Below, in pieces: positions 35,738 through 44,691 of a stretch of DNA of 64,000 nucleotides. Below the pieces are notes generated by a model. It was not told the origin of the DNA and ran no database searches. It was given only the letters and a program-made list of their open reading frames with translations. Positions within the stretch are counted from its first letter, which is position 1, and every line of letters begins with the position of its first letter. The stretch comes from Candidatus Rhodoferax randersensis (lineage in GTDB: Bacteria > Pseudomonadota > Gammaproteobacteria > Burkholderiales > Burkholderiaceae_C). The stretch covers positions 248,001 through 312,000 of the forward strand of contig JADKEH010000006.1 of the NCBI GenBank assembly GCA_016718155.1, read 5' to 3'. A program made the position numbers and the translations under genes.

Positions 35738-36829
35738 TCAGGCCGCCAGACGCAAGTCCGGGCGCGAGACACGGCCGGCTGATTGACGCAGCACGCCGAA
35801 CAGGTTCTTCGGGTTGTCCATTTCGGGGATCAGCGCGACTTGTTCACCCAGGCCCAGTTCCGCGGCGGCATCGCCCATGAAGCGCAAGGCCGAGAAGTCT
35901 TCCAGCGCGAAGCCGACGGAGTCAAACACGGTCACTTGTTGTGCGTCGGCGCGGCCAGGCTTTTGACCGGCCAGCACTTCCCACAGCTCGGTGACGGCGA
36001 AGTCGGCCGGCATTTGCTGGATGTCGCCTTCCACGCGGGTCTGGGGCGCGTATTCAACAAACACCGCGCTGGCGCGCAGCACGTCGGCGTGCAGTTCAGT
36101 CTTGCCGGGGCAGTCACCGCCGACGCCGTTGATGTGCATGCCAGGCTCGATCATCTCGGGGGTGATGATGGTGGCGTTGGTCTTGTCGGCCGTGACGGTC
36201 GTGACAATGTCGGCGCCGCGCACGGCGTCTGCCGTGCTGGCGCAGATGACCACGCGCAAGCCCGATCCGACCAGATTGTCCGCCAGCTTCTTGGTCGCTG
36301 CTGTGTCGAGGTCGAACAGCCGCACTTCCTCGATGCCGACCAGGTGCTGGAATGCCAGGGCCTGAAAGTCGCTTTGCGCGCCATTGCCGATCAAGGCCAT
36401 GACGCGGCTGTTGGGGCGCGCCAGCGCGCGGGCGGCGACAGCCGACATGGCGGCCGTGCGCATCGCGGTTGTGAGTGTGAGTTCACTCAGAAATGTGGGG
36501 CAACCGGTCGCCACGTCGGCCAACACGCCAAATGCCATCACCGTGGGCAAGCCAAAGCGGTGGTTCCTGGGGTGGCCATTGACGTACTTGAAGCTGTAGC
36601 TGACATCGTCGGAAATCGGCATCAGTTCAATCACGCCGTCATGCGAGTGGTTGGCTACCCGGGCTGACTTGTCAAAGTCGTTCCAGCGCAGAAAGTCTGC
36701 CTTGATGTTGTCGGCGATACCTGCGATGCAGTTCTGCAGGCCCTTTTGCCGAATCAGCTCGGCAGCCTCGGGGGCGCTGAGGTACAGCGTGGACACGCTG
36801 GGGCGGGGCAAAGTGGCGGTGGTTTTCAT
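35738..36829 (-). CDS. Ornithine cyclodeaminase family enzyme
   Basis: A 363-residue member of the ornithine cyclodeaminase/mu-crystallin family. The Rossmann nucleotide loop is ALIGNGAQSDFQ near 145, with upstream substrate-site segments VSYSFKYVNGHP and FLSELTLTTAMRTAA and the downstream INGVGGDCPGKTEL. It probably converts L-ornithine to L-proline and ammonia with NAD. A divergent Lrp-type regulator lies 139 bases away, a standard arrangement for amino-acid-induced catabolism, so ornithine/arginine use is the likely context. Other substrates (lysine, alanine) are possible in this family. Confidence 0.87.
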   Translation of the reverse strand: MKTTATLPRPSVSTLYLSAPEAAELIRQKGLQNCIAGIADNIKADFLRWNDFDKSARVANHSHDGVIELMPISDDVSYSFKYVNGHPRNHRFGLPTVMAFGVLADVATGCPTFLSELTLTTAMRTAAMSAVAARALARPNSRVMALIGNGAQSDFQALAFQHLVGIEEVRLFDLDTAATKKLADNLVGSGLRVVICASTADAVRGADIVTTVTADKTNATIITPEMIEPGMHINGVGGDCPGKTELHADVLRASAVFVEYAPQTRVEGDIQQMPADFAVTELWEVLAGQKPGRADAQQVTVFDSVGFALEDFSALRFMGDAAAELGLGEQVALIPEMDNPKNLFGVLRQSAGRVSRPDLRLAA

Positions 36830-36968
36830 GGAAGTTATCTCAAAAAGGCGGTGTCAGAATCCGATGGGAGAAGTGTCCCGCCTTGCGCCGGTAATGTGAA
36901 TCGCCAAAAAGGTGTCTAATTGCATAGTATTCAGGCGTTTTGACAGTTACATCTATCATTTTGAGAAT

Positions 36969-37388
36969 ATGGACGATCTCGACCACCAACTCATAGGCTT
37001 GTTGCGCCAGAACGCGCGGCAGAACGTTGCCGACTTGGCGCATCGGCTCAAAGTATCCCGTGGCACGGTCACCAACCGCATCCGCAAGCTCGAAGATGAG
37101 CAAATCATCGTGGGCTACACGGTGCGACTCAAACCCGAGGCCGAGCCCGAGCGCATTCGCGCCTGGATGGGGGTGCTGGTAGAGGGCAACCAGACCAGGA
37201 GGGTGATCGCCAGCTTGCTCGGTGAGCCAGGCGTGTCGGCGCTGCACGACACCAATGGCCGGTGGGATTTGTTGGCGGAACTGGAGGTGCGTTCGATGAG
37301 TGACCTGTCCGCCGTGCTGGAGCGCGTGCGCCTCATCACCGGTATCCGCAGCACCGAAACCAGCATCCACCTCACGACCTACCGCTAG
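36969..37388 (+). CDS. Lrp/AsnC family transcriptional regulator
   Basis: A 139-residue regulator with an N-terminal helix-turn-helix (DDLDHQLIGLLRQNARQNVADLAHRL, then VSRGTVTNRIRKLED) and a C-terminal RAM ligand-binding domain. The start at 36969 follows a TTGAGAA segment and gives the usual N-terminus; a 19-codon in-frame extension exists. The divergent gene is ornithine cyclodeaminase, so it most likely senses an amino acid such as ornithine and controls that gene and itself from the shared 139-base region. Confidence 0.9.
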   Translation: MDDLDHQLIGLLRQNARQNVADLAHRLKVSRGTVTNRIRKLEDEQIIVGYTVRLKPEAEPERIRAWMGVLVEGNQTRRVIASLLGEPGVSALHDTNGRWDLLAELEVRSMSDLSAVLERVRLITGIRSTETSIHLTTYR

Positions 37389-37419
37389 GGGAGGGTGACT
37401 TGGCCACGCACCGCTGCGA

Positions 37420-37644
<225 letters not shown>

Positions 37645-37684
37645 TGCTGCCACGCCTGAAACCCGCTGCCTGCTCGGCGCGCAC

Positions 37685-38353
37685 TCAGGAATAGGTGATC
37701 CAACTGGCCAGTTCCGGCGTGTCCAGATGCGGCAGCGTGTTGTAGGTCACCAGCGTGTGGCGTTTGGGGTTGAACTCAAACTCGGTGACGGAGCTGTTGC
37801 GAATGCGCAGGTTGAGCTCGATTGTCGTCTCGGGTGAGGTGGCCAGCACGTGGCCCACGGCGGTCGAGATCGGCCCGCCGCTGGAGACCAGTAACACGTT
37901 GCCCTCATGGTGCTTGCGAATGTGGTCGAGCACGTCCACCACGCCCTGGCGGAACTCCTGGTAGGTTGGCATGCCCTTGGGACTGACGACTCCATTCATC
38001 CACTGCCGCAGGCCATCGCGCAGCAGGCGAAAGTGCTCGCGGTAACGCTCGGGCGAGTCGGTTCTTTCCAGCGGGTGCGGGTGCACGGTGGCGATGATGG
38101 CCTCGCCATCGAACTCGTTGAGGCCTGGCCAATGCTCGGCTTCGAGCGGGTAGCCACCGGCGCGCAGGATGCCGCCACAGGTGTCCACCTGGCGGCGCAA
38201 GGTGCCACACAGTGCTGCGTCGAACGTCAGGCCTTTGCCAGCCAGGTATTGGCCCAGGCGCTCCGACTGCCGGGCGCCCAGGTCGCTGAGTTGGTCGTAG
38301 TCTTCCGCACCAAACGAGGCCTGGCCATGGCGCACAAGGTAGAGGGTTCCCAT
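37685..38353 (-). CDS. Histidine phosphatase family protein
   Basis: A 222-residue phosphoglycerate-mutase-like protein. The catalytic RHG is in LYLVRHGQASF at residues 4-14, and the second catalytic histidine is replaced or shifted: the usual H near the C-terminal third corresponds to VLLVSSGGPIS, where SSG stands in place of the usual SHG. If real, that would impair phosphoryl transfer; the family does contain such variants. The substrate is unknown. It is flanked by the poly-G block and a palindromic repeat. Confidence 0.82.
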   Translation of the reverse strand: MGTLYLVRHGQASFGAEDYDQLSDLGARQSERLGQYLAGKGLTFDAALCGTLRRQVDTCGGILRAGGYPLEAEHWPGLNEFDGEAIIATVHPHPLERTDSPERYREHFRLLRDGLRQWMNGVVSPKGMPTYQEFRQGVVDVLDHIRKHHEGNVLLVSSGGPISTAVGHVLATSPETTIELNLRIRNSSVTEFEFNPKRHTLVTYNTLPHLDTPELASWITYS

Positions 38354-38402
38354 GCGCGAAATTTAGGGCAAACCATGGCTGCGGTTTGTCGCCCGTGCGA
38401 CC

Positions 38403-38479
38403 CGGACTTCCGACATCCGACAATGAGTTGAGGACAGAGCTTGCCGCTGCGCGGCTGCGGTCTGTCCCGCAAAGTCTCA
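38403..38479. repeat. GGACAGACC...GCTCTGTCC palindromic repeat, copy 3
   Basis: ACATCCGACAATGAGTTGAGG, ACAGAGCTTGCCGC, then GGTCTGTCCCGCAAAGTCTCA. It ends on the stop codon of the polysaccharide-chain-length-type gene. It is in reverse orientation relative to copy 1. Confidence 0.8.
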
Positions 38480-40516
38480 GCCCAGGTTGAGTTCGCGCAG
38501 CGCCGGCAAGGTGCGGTCCACTGCACTCAGGCCAATCCGCTCGGTCCCCGGTGCCAGCGTGGACAGGACGTCCAGCGCCTGCGCCGGCATCCGTCCAACC
38601 ACTTTGCCCAGCTCGCTGAAGCGCAGGCCCTGCCGCACCAAAAAGGCAATGTAGGTGTGGCGCAGCGTCTCGGGCGTGACCTGCAGGGCCTCATCCAGAT
38701 TGGCGTCCAAGGCGCTGGTGGAAACCGCGGCCTCAATATCCTGCGCCGTCAAGGGCTCGCCCATGGCATCCACAAACAAGGTGCTGGCATAGATCCTACT
38801 GGTGCAGAGTCTGGTCAAAGTCTGTAGCGGTCCCTCCAACGCCAGTACGCGGCTGGGACTGCCTGGCACGGTCAGGGTCTGGGCGCGCTCGTCCACATGA
38901 GAAACGCGCAACGCCAGCAGTTCCACCACGGTCAGGCCACTGAGCAGGCACAACAGCACCGGAAGGTTCTCCGGCGCTGCGCTGATCAGCAGCTTGCGTA
39001 GCTCGTGACGGTCGAGCTCGCGCGGGGGTGGTGCGGCCAACTGTTGCGGCGCGGGCGGTGCGGACAGCGGGGCCATGCCCGGAGTGTGGCCTAACGGCAT
39101 GGCGCCATGCTGGGGCGTCAGCCAGGGCTGCGCCAGGATCACGGTGGACGGCGCGGCCACCACCGGCTCCCGGCGGTCGAAGAATTCGACAAACCATACC
39201 GCCAAAAAACCCAGTGCCAGCGACGCGGCCAGGCTGATCGCGGTATCGCGCCAGTACAGCGGGCGCCAGGCTGACTCGGGCGTGGCTGCGGCCTCCAGCA
39301 CTTGCAGGCGCGGCTTGCGGGTGAGCTCGCTGGCCTCCAGCGCCAGCAGCCGTTGGCGGGCGGTCTGGCGCATCTGGTCGAGGCCGCGCAGCTCTTCCTG
39401 CAGGGTCTGAAACTCGCCAAAGCGTCGGCTGAAGGACTGGGCCGATTGCTTGTCGTCCGCCAGGTGCTGCTGCAGCCGCTGTGTGGTGGCCCGTGCGCTG
39501 GCAAGTTCCTCGCGTGCCTCGGCCAGCGCGGTTTGCTGGCTCTTGAGGCGCTCCTGTACGGCCTGTTGTTCCAGGTTGCTGATGCGCGTCTTGAGCGCGC
39601 GCGCGTTGGCGTCCATGTCGAGGTATTGCGGCGTGAACTGGCGCTCCAGCGCGCGCCACTCCTCGCGCAATTGCAGCAGGCGCTGCTCAATGCCAAGCAC
39701 AGCGGAGTTGTCCTTGGCTTGCGGCGCGCGCTTGCCTTCGATGGCGGCCTGCTCCAGTGCGCGCAAGCGGCCTTCGGCCACCGCCTCGCGGTCGGTGGCG
39801 GCGGTGAGTGAGGTGCCCAGGCCCTTGACGCGCGACAGTGCCTGGTTCTCGTCGCGCTCGCCCGAGACGATGTTGGCGCGCATCCGAAACTCTTCCATTG
39901 CGCGCTTCTTCTCGGCCACCTTGGCGTCGATCACGCGCACCTCGTCGCGCGCCTGGGCCAGCTCGGTTTGTGTGGAGCTGGCGCCGGTCAGCGTCTGCTG
40001 TTCCCGGTAGACCTCAATGGTGGTGTTGATCAGCCGCGCCACCAGCAGGCGCTGCTCGCCCTTGGCTTCGAGCTCGATCACGTTGGTGCCCGCTATCGGT
40101 GTGACCTTCAGCATTGCTTGCAGCGCCAGCACCGGCTCACCCTCCAGGGACTTGAGTTCACCCTGGGCGGCCAGACGCGCCGCCACTTTCTCCAGCAGCG
40201 GGCGGCTGTTGAGAATCTGCGATTCCAGCAGGAAGTCGGGCGTGCTGTCCACCGCCGCCACCGCCTGGGGGGCGGGCAGCTTGGCCGGTGGCGTGATCTG
40301 CAGCCGTGCGCTGGCCAGATAGATGGCCGGGCGCAGATAGGTGTAGCTCAGGCTGATCAGCGCGCACAACAGAAACACACCGCCAAACACCAGCACGCGC
40401 CGACGCATGCGCCCACTGCGCGGCCCGCCCGGGCCGCCGTCCATCGGGTAGGGCGGTTGCGGCCCGCCGTAGCCGGCGGTGAAGACGCGACCCACGCCCG
40501 GTGCTTGATCATGCAT
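38477..40516 (-). CDS. Wzz/GNVR polysaccharide co-polymerase-like protein fused to a degenerate tyrosine-recombinase-like domain
   Basis: About 679 residues. A Gly/Pro-rich N-terminus precedes TM1 (about 38-61); a Wzz-like periplasmic region with long coiled coils (about 65-415) leads to TM2 (about 425-450), the usual polysaccharide co-polymerase layout. After a Pro-rich linker, residues about 495-679 resemble a phage-integrase catalytic domain: LLSGLTVVELLALRVSHVD and TPETLRHTYIAFLVRQG. The first catalytic Arg is Thr, the first His of the HxxR box is Glu, and no terminal Tyr motif is visible, so recombination is unlikely; a cytoplasmic binding role is inferred. The start at ATG 40516 overlaps the GNAT stop; a GTG at 40525 is an alternative. 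No glycosyltransferases are nearby. Confidence 0.78.
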   Translation of the reverse strand: MHDQAPGVGRVFTAGYGGPQPPYPMDGGPGGPRSGRMRRRVLVFGGVFLLCALISLSYTYLRPAIYLASARLQITPPAKLPAPQAVAAVDSTPDFLLESQILNSRPLLEKVAARLAAQGELKSLEGEPVLALQAMLKVTPIAGTNVIELEAKGEQRLLVARLINTTIEVYREQQTLTGASSTQTELAQARDEVRVIDAKVAEKKRAMEEFRMRANIVSGERDENQALSRVKGLGTSLTAATDREAVAEGRLRALEQAAIEGKRAPQAKDNSAVLGIEQRLLQLREEWRALERQFTPQYLDMDANARALKTRISNLEQQAVQERLKSQQTALAEAREELASARATTQRLQQHLADDKQSAQSFSRRFGEFQTLQEELRGLDQMRQTARQRLLALEASELTRKPRLQVLEAAATPESAWRPLYWRDTAISLAASLALGFLAVWFVEFFDRREPVVAAPSTVILAQPWLTPQHGAMPLGHTPGMAPLSAPPAPQQLAAPPPRELDRHELRKLLISAAPENLPVLLCLLSGLTVVELLALRVSHVDERAQTLTVPGSPSRVLALEGPLQTLTRLCTSRIYASTLFVDAMGEPLTAQDIEAAVSTSALDANLDEALQVTPETLRHTYIAFLVRQGLRFSELGKVVGRMPAQALDVLSTLAPGTERIGLSAVDRTLPALRELNLG

Positions 40517-41066
40517 GGTCAACACCCGCGCTTGTTGTGGGAATCAGCGAGAACACCGAGGCGGCCACTGGTTCGCCGCGAATCATCAGCCGGTTGCGCG
40601 CCACACACTCAAATTGCGCGCCCGCCGCACGGGCTACACCTTCGCTGGCCTGGTTGCCTTGGGCGACCACGATCTCGATGCGGGTGAACGCCAGCGTCTC
40701 GAACCCGAATGCCGACAACACCGCCACGCAGCGGCGGGCTACACCCTGGCGCTGCCTGGTTTGTCGGACCCAGTAACCCAGGTTGCACAAGTTGTGTGGC
40801 CGGTTGATCATGTTCAAGCCGGCGCCGCCCAGCAACTCGCCACCGGCTTCGTCGAAGATGCCAAACTCATAGGCCGTTTCGTCGGCCCGGTGCCGCTGGC
40901 ACACGTCGAACCAGTCGCGCGCGTCCTGCTCGCTGTAATTCGCATGGCACCAGGGCATCCATCGGCCCACCGTCTCGGCGGACTCGCGCGCGGCCGCCGC
41001 AAACGCAGTGGCGTCGTGCGCCTCGAACGGGCGCAGGCACAGGCCGCTGGCCGTGAGGATGTGCAC
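40509..41066 (-). CDS. GNAT family N-acetyltransferase (RimJ/RimL-like)
   Basis: A 185-residue protein starting at GTG 41066, two bases after the stop of the upstream cyclase gene. It begins LTASGLCLRPFEAHDATA and has the acetyl-CoA loop region GYWVRQTRQRQGVARRCVAV and a C-terminal NQASEGVARAAGAQFE. It likely acetylates a protein N-terminus or small molecule; the substrate is unknown. It overlaps the next gene by 8 bases, so cyclase, acetyltransferase and Wzz-like genes are probably one transcript. Confidence 0.82.
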   Translation of the reverse strand: MHILTASGLCLRPFEAHDATAFAAAARESAETVGRWMPWCHANYSEQDARDWFDVCQRHRADETAYEFGIFDEAGGELLGGAGLNMINRPHNLCNLGYWVRQTRQRQGVARRCVAVLSAFGFETLAFTRIEIVVAQGNQASEGVARAAGAQFECVARNRLMIRGEPVAASVFSLIPTTSAGVDHA

Positions 41067-41067
41067 G

Positions 41068-42063
41068 TCAGCCAAGCGAGCCCAACCCGCGTGTGAACAG
41101 GCTGACCGCAATCTGGTTGCGCCCGCTGTTCTTGGCGCGGTAAAGCGCCTGGTCGGCCGCTCGCACCAGGTCTTGTAAGCCCGTGCCGGGCGGCCACTGC
41201 GCAATGCCGCCCGAGACCTGCAGCGTGACCTGACGCTCATCGGACAGATGCAGCGGCGTACTGGCAATCGCCTCGCGCAGGCGCTCGGCGGTCAGCCCGG
41301 CTTGCGACAGCTCGGCGCCAGGCATCAGCACAATGATCTCCTCCCCGCCATAGCGCGCACACAGGTCGGTGGAGCGCAAGTTGCGCCGCAACAGCATCGC
41401 GACGTGGCGCAACGCGTCGTCACCCACAACATGGCCATACTGGTCATTGACGCGCTTGAAGTGGTCAATGTCGATCATCAACAGGCAGGCGTGCTGGCCG
41501 GTGCGCTCACACAGCTCAAGCTGTTTGGGGAAAACCTCCTCGAACCAGACCCGGTTGTGCAAACCGGTGAGCGCATCGGTTTCGGCCTTGTTGCGGTACT
41601 CGCGTTGCAGCTCCAGGCTGCCGAGCAAGACCACGTTGTTCTCGCGGATGCGCGCTGTGAGTACATGCAACAGGTTGAGCGCCATCAGGGGCTGGCGTGC
41701 CAACATGCGCCACAGCACCGCCTTGGAGATCGCCAGCAAGTTGGTCTGGGTGGCGGCCACCACATAGGCCGATGGCGGGTTGGCGTCGATGATGGATAAC
41801 TCTCCCACGCAATCCCCCACGCGCAGGCGCACCAGCGGGTTGACGATGCGGGGCTCCAGGCAAACCAGCAGTTCGCCGGTCAGCACAATGAAAATGTCGG
41901 CATTGACGTGTTTGGGGTCCAGCAGCACGTGCCCGGCCTCGATGCACAGGGGGCGGGTTTCGCGCAACTCGTCATTGACTGCGGCCAGATCGACGCCCTG
42001 GAACAGCGGCGCACTGCGCAAGATGGCAGGCAGTTGTTCGGCACGGAAATCGGAGCTCTTCAT
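41068..42063 (-). CDS. Diguanylate cyclase with N-terminal cyclic nucleotide-binding domain
   Basis: A 331-residue protein. Residues about 15-130 form a Crp-type cyclic nucleotide-binding domain (VGDCVGELSIIDANPPSAYVV). A helical linker leads to a GGDEF domain starting at DALTGLHNRVWFEE (about 165). The active site reads GGEEI (about 241-245), an active-type variant, with MIDIDHFKRVNDQYGH upstream. It probably makes c-di-GMP in response to a cyclic nucleotide or related ligand. The start at 42063 fits the domain boundary; the upstream extension is not credible. It may head the operon with the Wzz-like gene, linking c-di-GMP to surface polysaccharide. Confidence 0.88.
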   Translation of the reverse strand: MKSSDFRAEQLPAILRSAPLFQGVDLAAVNDELRETRPLCIEAGHVLLDPKHVNADIFIVLTGELLVCLEPRIVNPLVRLRVGDCVGELSIIDANPPSAYVVAATQTNLLAISKAVLWRMLARQPLMALNLLHVLTARIRENNVVLLGSLELQREYRNKAETDALTGLHNRVWFEEVFPKQLELCERTGQHACLLMIDIDHFKRVNDQYGHVVGDDALRHVAMLLRRNLRSTDLCARYGGEEIIVLMPGAELSQAGLTAERLREAIASTPLHLSDERQVTLQVSGGIAQWPPGTGLQDLVRAADQALYRAKNSGRNQIAVSLFTRGLGSLG

Positions 42064-42118
42064 TGCGCGGGCCCTGCGGTTGATGGTCCTCGTTGGGCTG
42101 ATTCTGCCCCAATTGTTC

Positions 42119-42241
42119 GCGCAGGCGATTGATTTCAGTGACTTGCCGACGGCCGACGTGCTGCTGATCGCCGGCCCCGAGTACACCCACGGCGCGACCA
42201 GGAGCATCAAGAACGCGCTCTATTGGTGCTCGATTAATTGG
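42119..42241 (+). pseudogene. Fragment of an NADPH-dependent FMN reductase-like gene
   Basis: About 40 codons read AIDFSDLPTADVLLIAGPEY and THGATRSIKNALYW, matching the flavin-binding loop of NADPH-dependent FMN reductases (typically PEYNH...LKNALDW). The rest of the gene is missing: on the left it runs into the region upstream of the cyclase and on the right into transposase sequence. Confidence 0.65.
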
Positions 42242-42272
42242 TCAGGTTCGAGCCCTTTCTCCACAAACTGGA

Positions 42273-42716
42273 GGCTATGGTCAATTCCTCAGGGAACGCA
42301 CGCAAGCCCAGGCAGAGGCGAAAAAGCGCTTTGCATTCCTGAACGCCTGCAGCTTTGACAAGGGTTTCCATTCCCCCGCCAACCAGATCGCCTTGAAAGA
42401 GCAATTGAAGTTGGTGGTCTTGCCCAGACAAGGCAAGCTGTCAGCCCAAGCGCAGGCGGCCGAGCACACCGATGATTTCGTCAAAGCCCGGCGGGCGCAC
42501 TCTGCGGTTGAGTCGGCGATCAATGCGCTGGAAGTGCATGGCCTGGATAGGTGCCCGGATCATGGCATCAATGGTTTCAAGCGCTATGTGGCCTTGGCTG
42601 TGGTGGCAAGAAACATTCACCGCATCGGCGCCATTCTGTGGCAACAGGAGCAAGCCCGAGCGCAACCTAAATCAAAATACTCAGATCGTGATACGACCTA
42701 CAAACTGGCGGCATAG
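42273..42716 (+). pseudogene. Truncated ISNCY-type transposase (C-terminal part)
   Basis: About 147 codons to a stop at 42716. The segment ARRAHSAVESAINALEVHGL, followed by a DHGINGFKRYVALAVVARNI-type end, is characteristic of the C-terminus of ISNCY-like transposases. The N-terminal two thirds are absent. Weakly supported start; no intact partner element in the window. Confidence 0.65.
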
Positions 42717-42843
42717 CCAACCCGAGCGCAGACTCCTCTTTCGTGGCAGATTCTAGAAATCCGGGATCAGGCTCGTGCGCAAACTGAGAAATCTCACGCT
42801 TGCCCCACGAAGAGTGCAAGCCTTTGGCCAGTGACAGCGTGAC

Positions 42844-42909
42844 GACCGAAAAAACACCCGGTGTCTAAAATATAGGCAGGCGGATTCTCAAAAAAAGGGG
42901 TTTTCGGTC
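42844..42909. repeat. Inverted repeat downstream of the transposase remnant
   Basis: GACCGAAAAAACACCC faces GGGGTTTTCGGTC, with a nested GTGTCT/AGACAC pair. It may be the terminal repeat or terminator of the decayed element. The surrounding 42717-43140 contains no credible gene. Confidence 0.45.
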
Positions 42910-43144
42910 AGACACAAACTACTGAATCACCCAGCGCTCAGGCTCATACCTGATTTGGAAAATACTCCTCAAGAGATGAAATAGCGGCCGTAGACGACGC
43001 CATCGACAAACAGATCAACAAATTTTGTGCCGCCTGGGTCCAGCTTGGCAGGACTCTGCCCGAAGAAGCGACGCAGACCGATGCACAGTTCGACGTCGAG
43101 GCCAAGGCAAGGCTGATGGTCCTTTTATCGATCGCCGTGGGCGG

Positions 43145-43530
43145 TGCGACGATCTTGCCGGTCTGGCCCACATGCCAGTCGTTGGGCGCATAGCCAGCGT
43201 CCACGGCGGCGCGCGATGAACCCAGTGCGGCGCCCAGCTTTTCGGCCAACGGGGTCATAACGTCCATGAACTTTTCGCTGGAGCCCAGAGCCCGGCCTCC
43301 GGAGACGATGATCTTGGCGGCGGTCAGCTCGGGGTGGTCGTTCTTGGCGATTTCAGAGCCGACAAAAGTGGTCTGCGCGCTGGCACCCACAGGAGTCAGC
43401 ACCTCAACTGCGGCGCTTCCGCCGGTGGCAGCGGCCGGGTCGAAACCGGTGGTGAGCACGGTGAGCACCTTGGTGCGCTCGCACCTCTTGACTGACTGGG
43501 TATGGATTGCCGGTCCCGCAAGAGTCTGCT
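43145..43530 (-). pseudogene. etfA: Internal fragment of electron transfer flavoprotein alpha subunit
   Basis: Codons read KVLTVLTTGFDPAAATGGSA, then SEIAKNDHPELTAAKIIVSG, GRALGSSEKFMDVMTPLAEK and AGYAPNDWHVGQTGKIVAP, the FAD-binding part of EtfA. The sequence becomes unrelated right after GKIVAP (near 43147), where the FAD-binding domain should continue, and the N-terminal domain is missing. No etfB is adjacent. This is a displaced fragment; a functional etfA must be elsewhere. Confidence 0.8.
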
Positions 43531-43676
43531 CGACCCGCTTGATGCTTGCAGTGTCGAATAGTTTTACAGTCTTGTGTCGCCGAATTCTGTAACCCATTGA
43601 TTCAAAAGAGAATTGTTATGTGGCGCAAATATTGCTTAACGGTTTGCGGAGTCAATTTTTTAATTAGGAGCGGAAC

Positions 43677-44483
43677 ATGTCAACAAGATCGAAGCGATGG
43701 GTTGCGGCGATTGGAACGTTTTTGGTGCTCGCTGCAACAAGTAGCGCACAAGCAATGACCATCGGCTATTACGACAGCAGTCGTGAACTATATGGTTTTG
43801 CCTCAAACAACTATCTCTCTCAGGCGCGACAGTTCCTGGTTAATGAGGGACATACACTGGTTGCTACCAACAACGCAGACGCAGCATTCTTATCGACCGT
43901 AGATGCGTTCTATACAGGGTTGATTTCTACCGTCAGCGTCGCCGAAATTTCGGCCATGCAAAACTTCGTCAATGTGAATGGCGGTTTCTTGTTTATTCAG
44001 CAGGATCATGACTCCGGTCCGTGGCACGCACCGGCACAACAGATTCTAGCGAACTGGGGTATCACCTCTTCAGCTGGCACGTTTTCTAATGATTCCGGTC
44101 ACACAACCCTCGGCTCGTCGGTTTGGGTAACCGATCCAAATGCGGTCGCTGGATTTACTGGGGCTGCGCATTCGGCGGTTGGCAATGTCCCTGTCGGTTT
44201 CGAAACACTGGCCACTGACGATGCTGGCCGTATCATTCTCGGCGTATTCGATGCTGGTGCAGGTCGCTCAAGCGATGTTTTGATCGCCACTGATATTAAC
44301 TTCTGGGACGACTCATATGGCTGGCAAGATTCTCGTAATCGCGCCCTGTGGGAAAACATCTGGAGCGGTGCGGCCGGCCAGATTGATCCGCCGGTTGGTG
44401 TGCCCGAACCTGAGACCCTGGCGCTGGTCGCAGCGGGTCTTCTGGGCTTGGCTTTGTCACGCCGCAGGTCTCAACGAAGCTAA
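43677..44483 (+). CDS. PEP-CTERM sorting-domain protein
   Basis: A 268-residue exported protein. AGGAGCG precedes the ATG at 43677. A signal peptide (ends near SSAQA) leads to a domain resembling ThuA/glutamine-amidotransferase-like folds (MTIGYYDSSRE..., GGFLFIQQDHDSG). The C-terminus is a classic PEP-CTERM tag: VPEPETLALVAAGLLGLALSRRR. PEP-CTERM proteins are processed by exosortase, usually in species that make exopolysaccharide; no exosortase is in the window. The gene is visibly more AT-rich than its surroundings and sits between decayed mobile elements, suggesting acquisition. A terminator follows. Confidence 0.85.
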   Translation: MSTRSKRWVAAIGTFLVLAATSSAQAMTIGYYDSSRELYGFASNNYLSQARQFLVNEGHTLVATNNADAAFLSTVDAFYTGLISTVSVAEISAMQNFVNVNGGFLFIQQDHDSGPWHAPAQQILANWGITSSAGTFSNDSGHTTLGSSVWVTDPNAVAGFTGAAHSAVGNVPVGFETLATDDAGRIILGVFDAGAGRSSDVLIATDINFWDDSYGWQDSRNRALWENIWSGAAGQIDPPVGVPEPETLALVAAGLLGLALSRRRSQRS

Positions 44484-44508
44484 CGCAATTTTGGCTGCGT
44501 AGCTTTCA

Positions 44509-44546
44509 AACCCGCTAGGTCCTTTGTGACTTGGCGGGTTTTTTGT
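44509..44546 (+). terminator. Rho-independent terminator after the PEP-CTERM gene
   Basis: Stem AAACCCGC / GCGGGTTT with an 18-base loop, followed by TTTT. It starts 26 bases after the stop codon. Confidence 0.8.
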
Positions 44547-44691
44547 TTGTTCTTCTGCCTCAACGATAGCAAAAATTGCCTTACAGGTTTCCGGTTCGCG
44601 CCCAGGTGTGCTGCAGCCCCTTGGTGCTCGCAAAGGACTGAGGATGTGAAAATATCACTCTTTTCACTCAAAGCCAGCGTAGCGAAGCCTG

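Noticed and set aside
36912..36968. Longer N-terminus for the Lrp-type regulator
   Set aside because: The 19 extra residues do not resemble Lrp/AsnC proteins, which normally start a few residues before the first helix of the HTH.
42236..42265. A tRNA T-arm-like string (GGTTCGAGCCC) near the transposase remnant
   Set aside because: Flanking bases cannot form the T stem or an acceptor stem, and no D or anticodon arm is found upstream.
42944..43144. Continuation of the EtfA frame on the minus strand to 42944
   Set aside because: After GKIVAP the residues no longer match EtfA and are shadow-like; the fragment ends near 43145.
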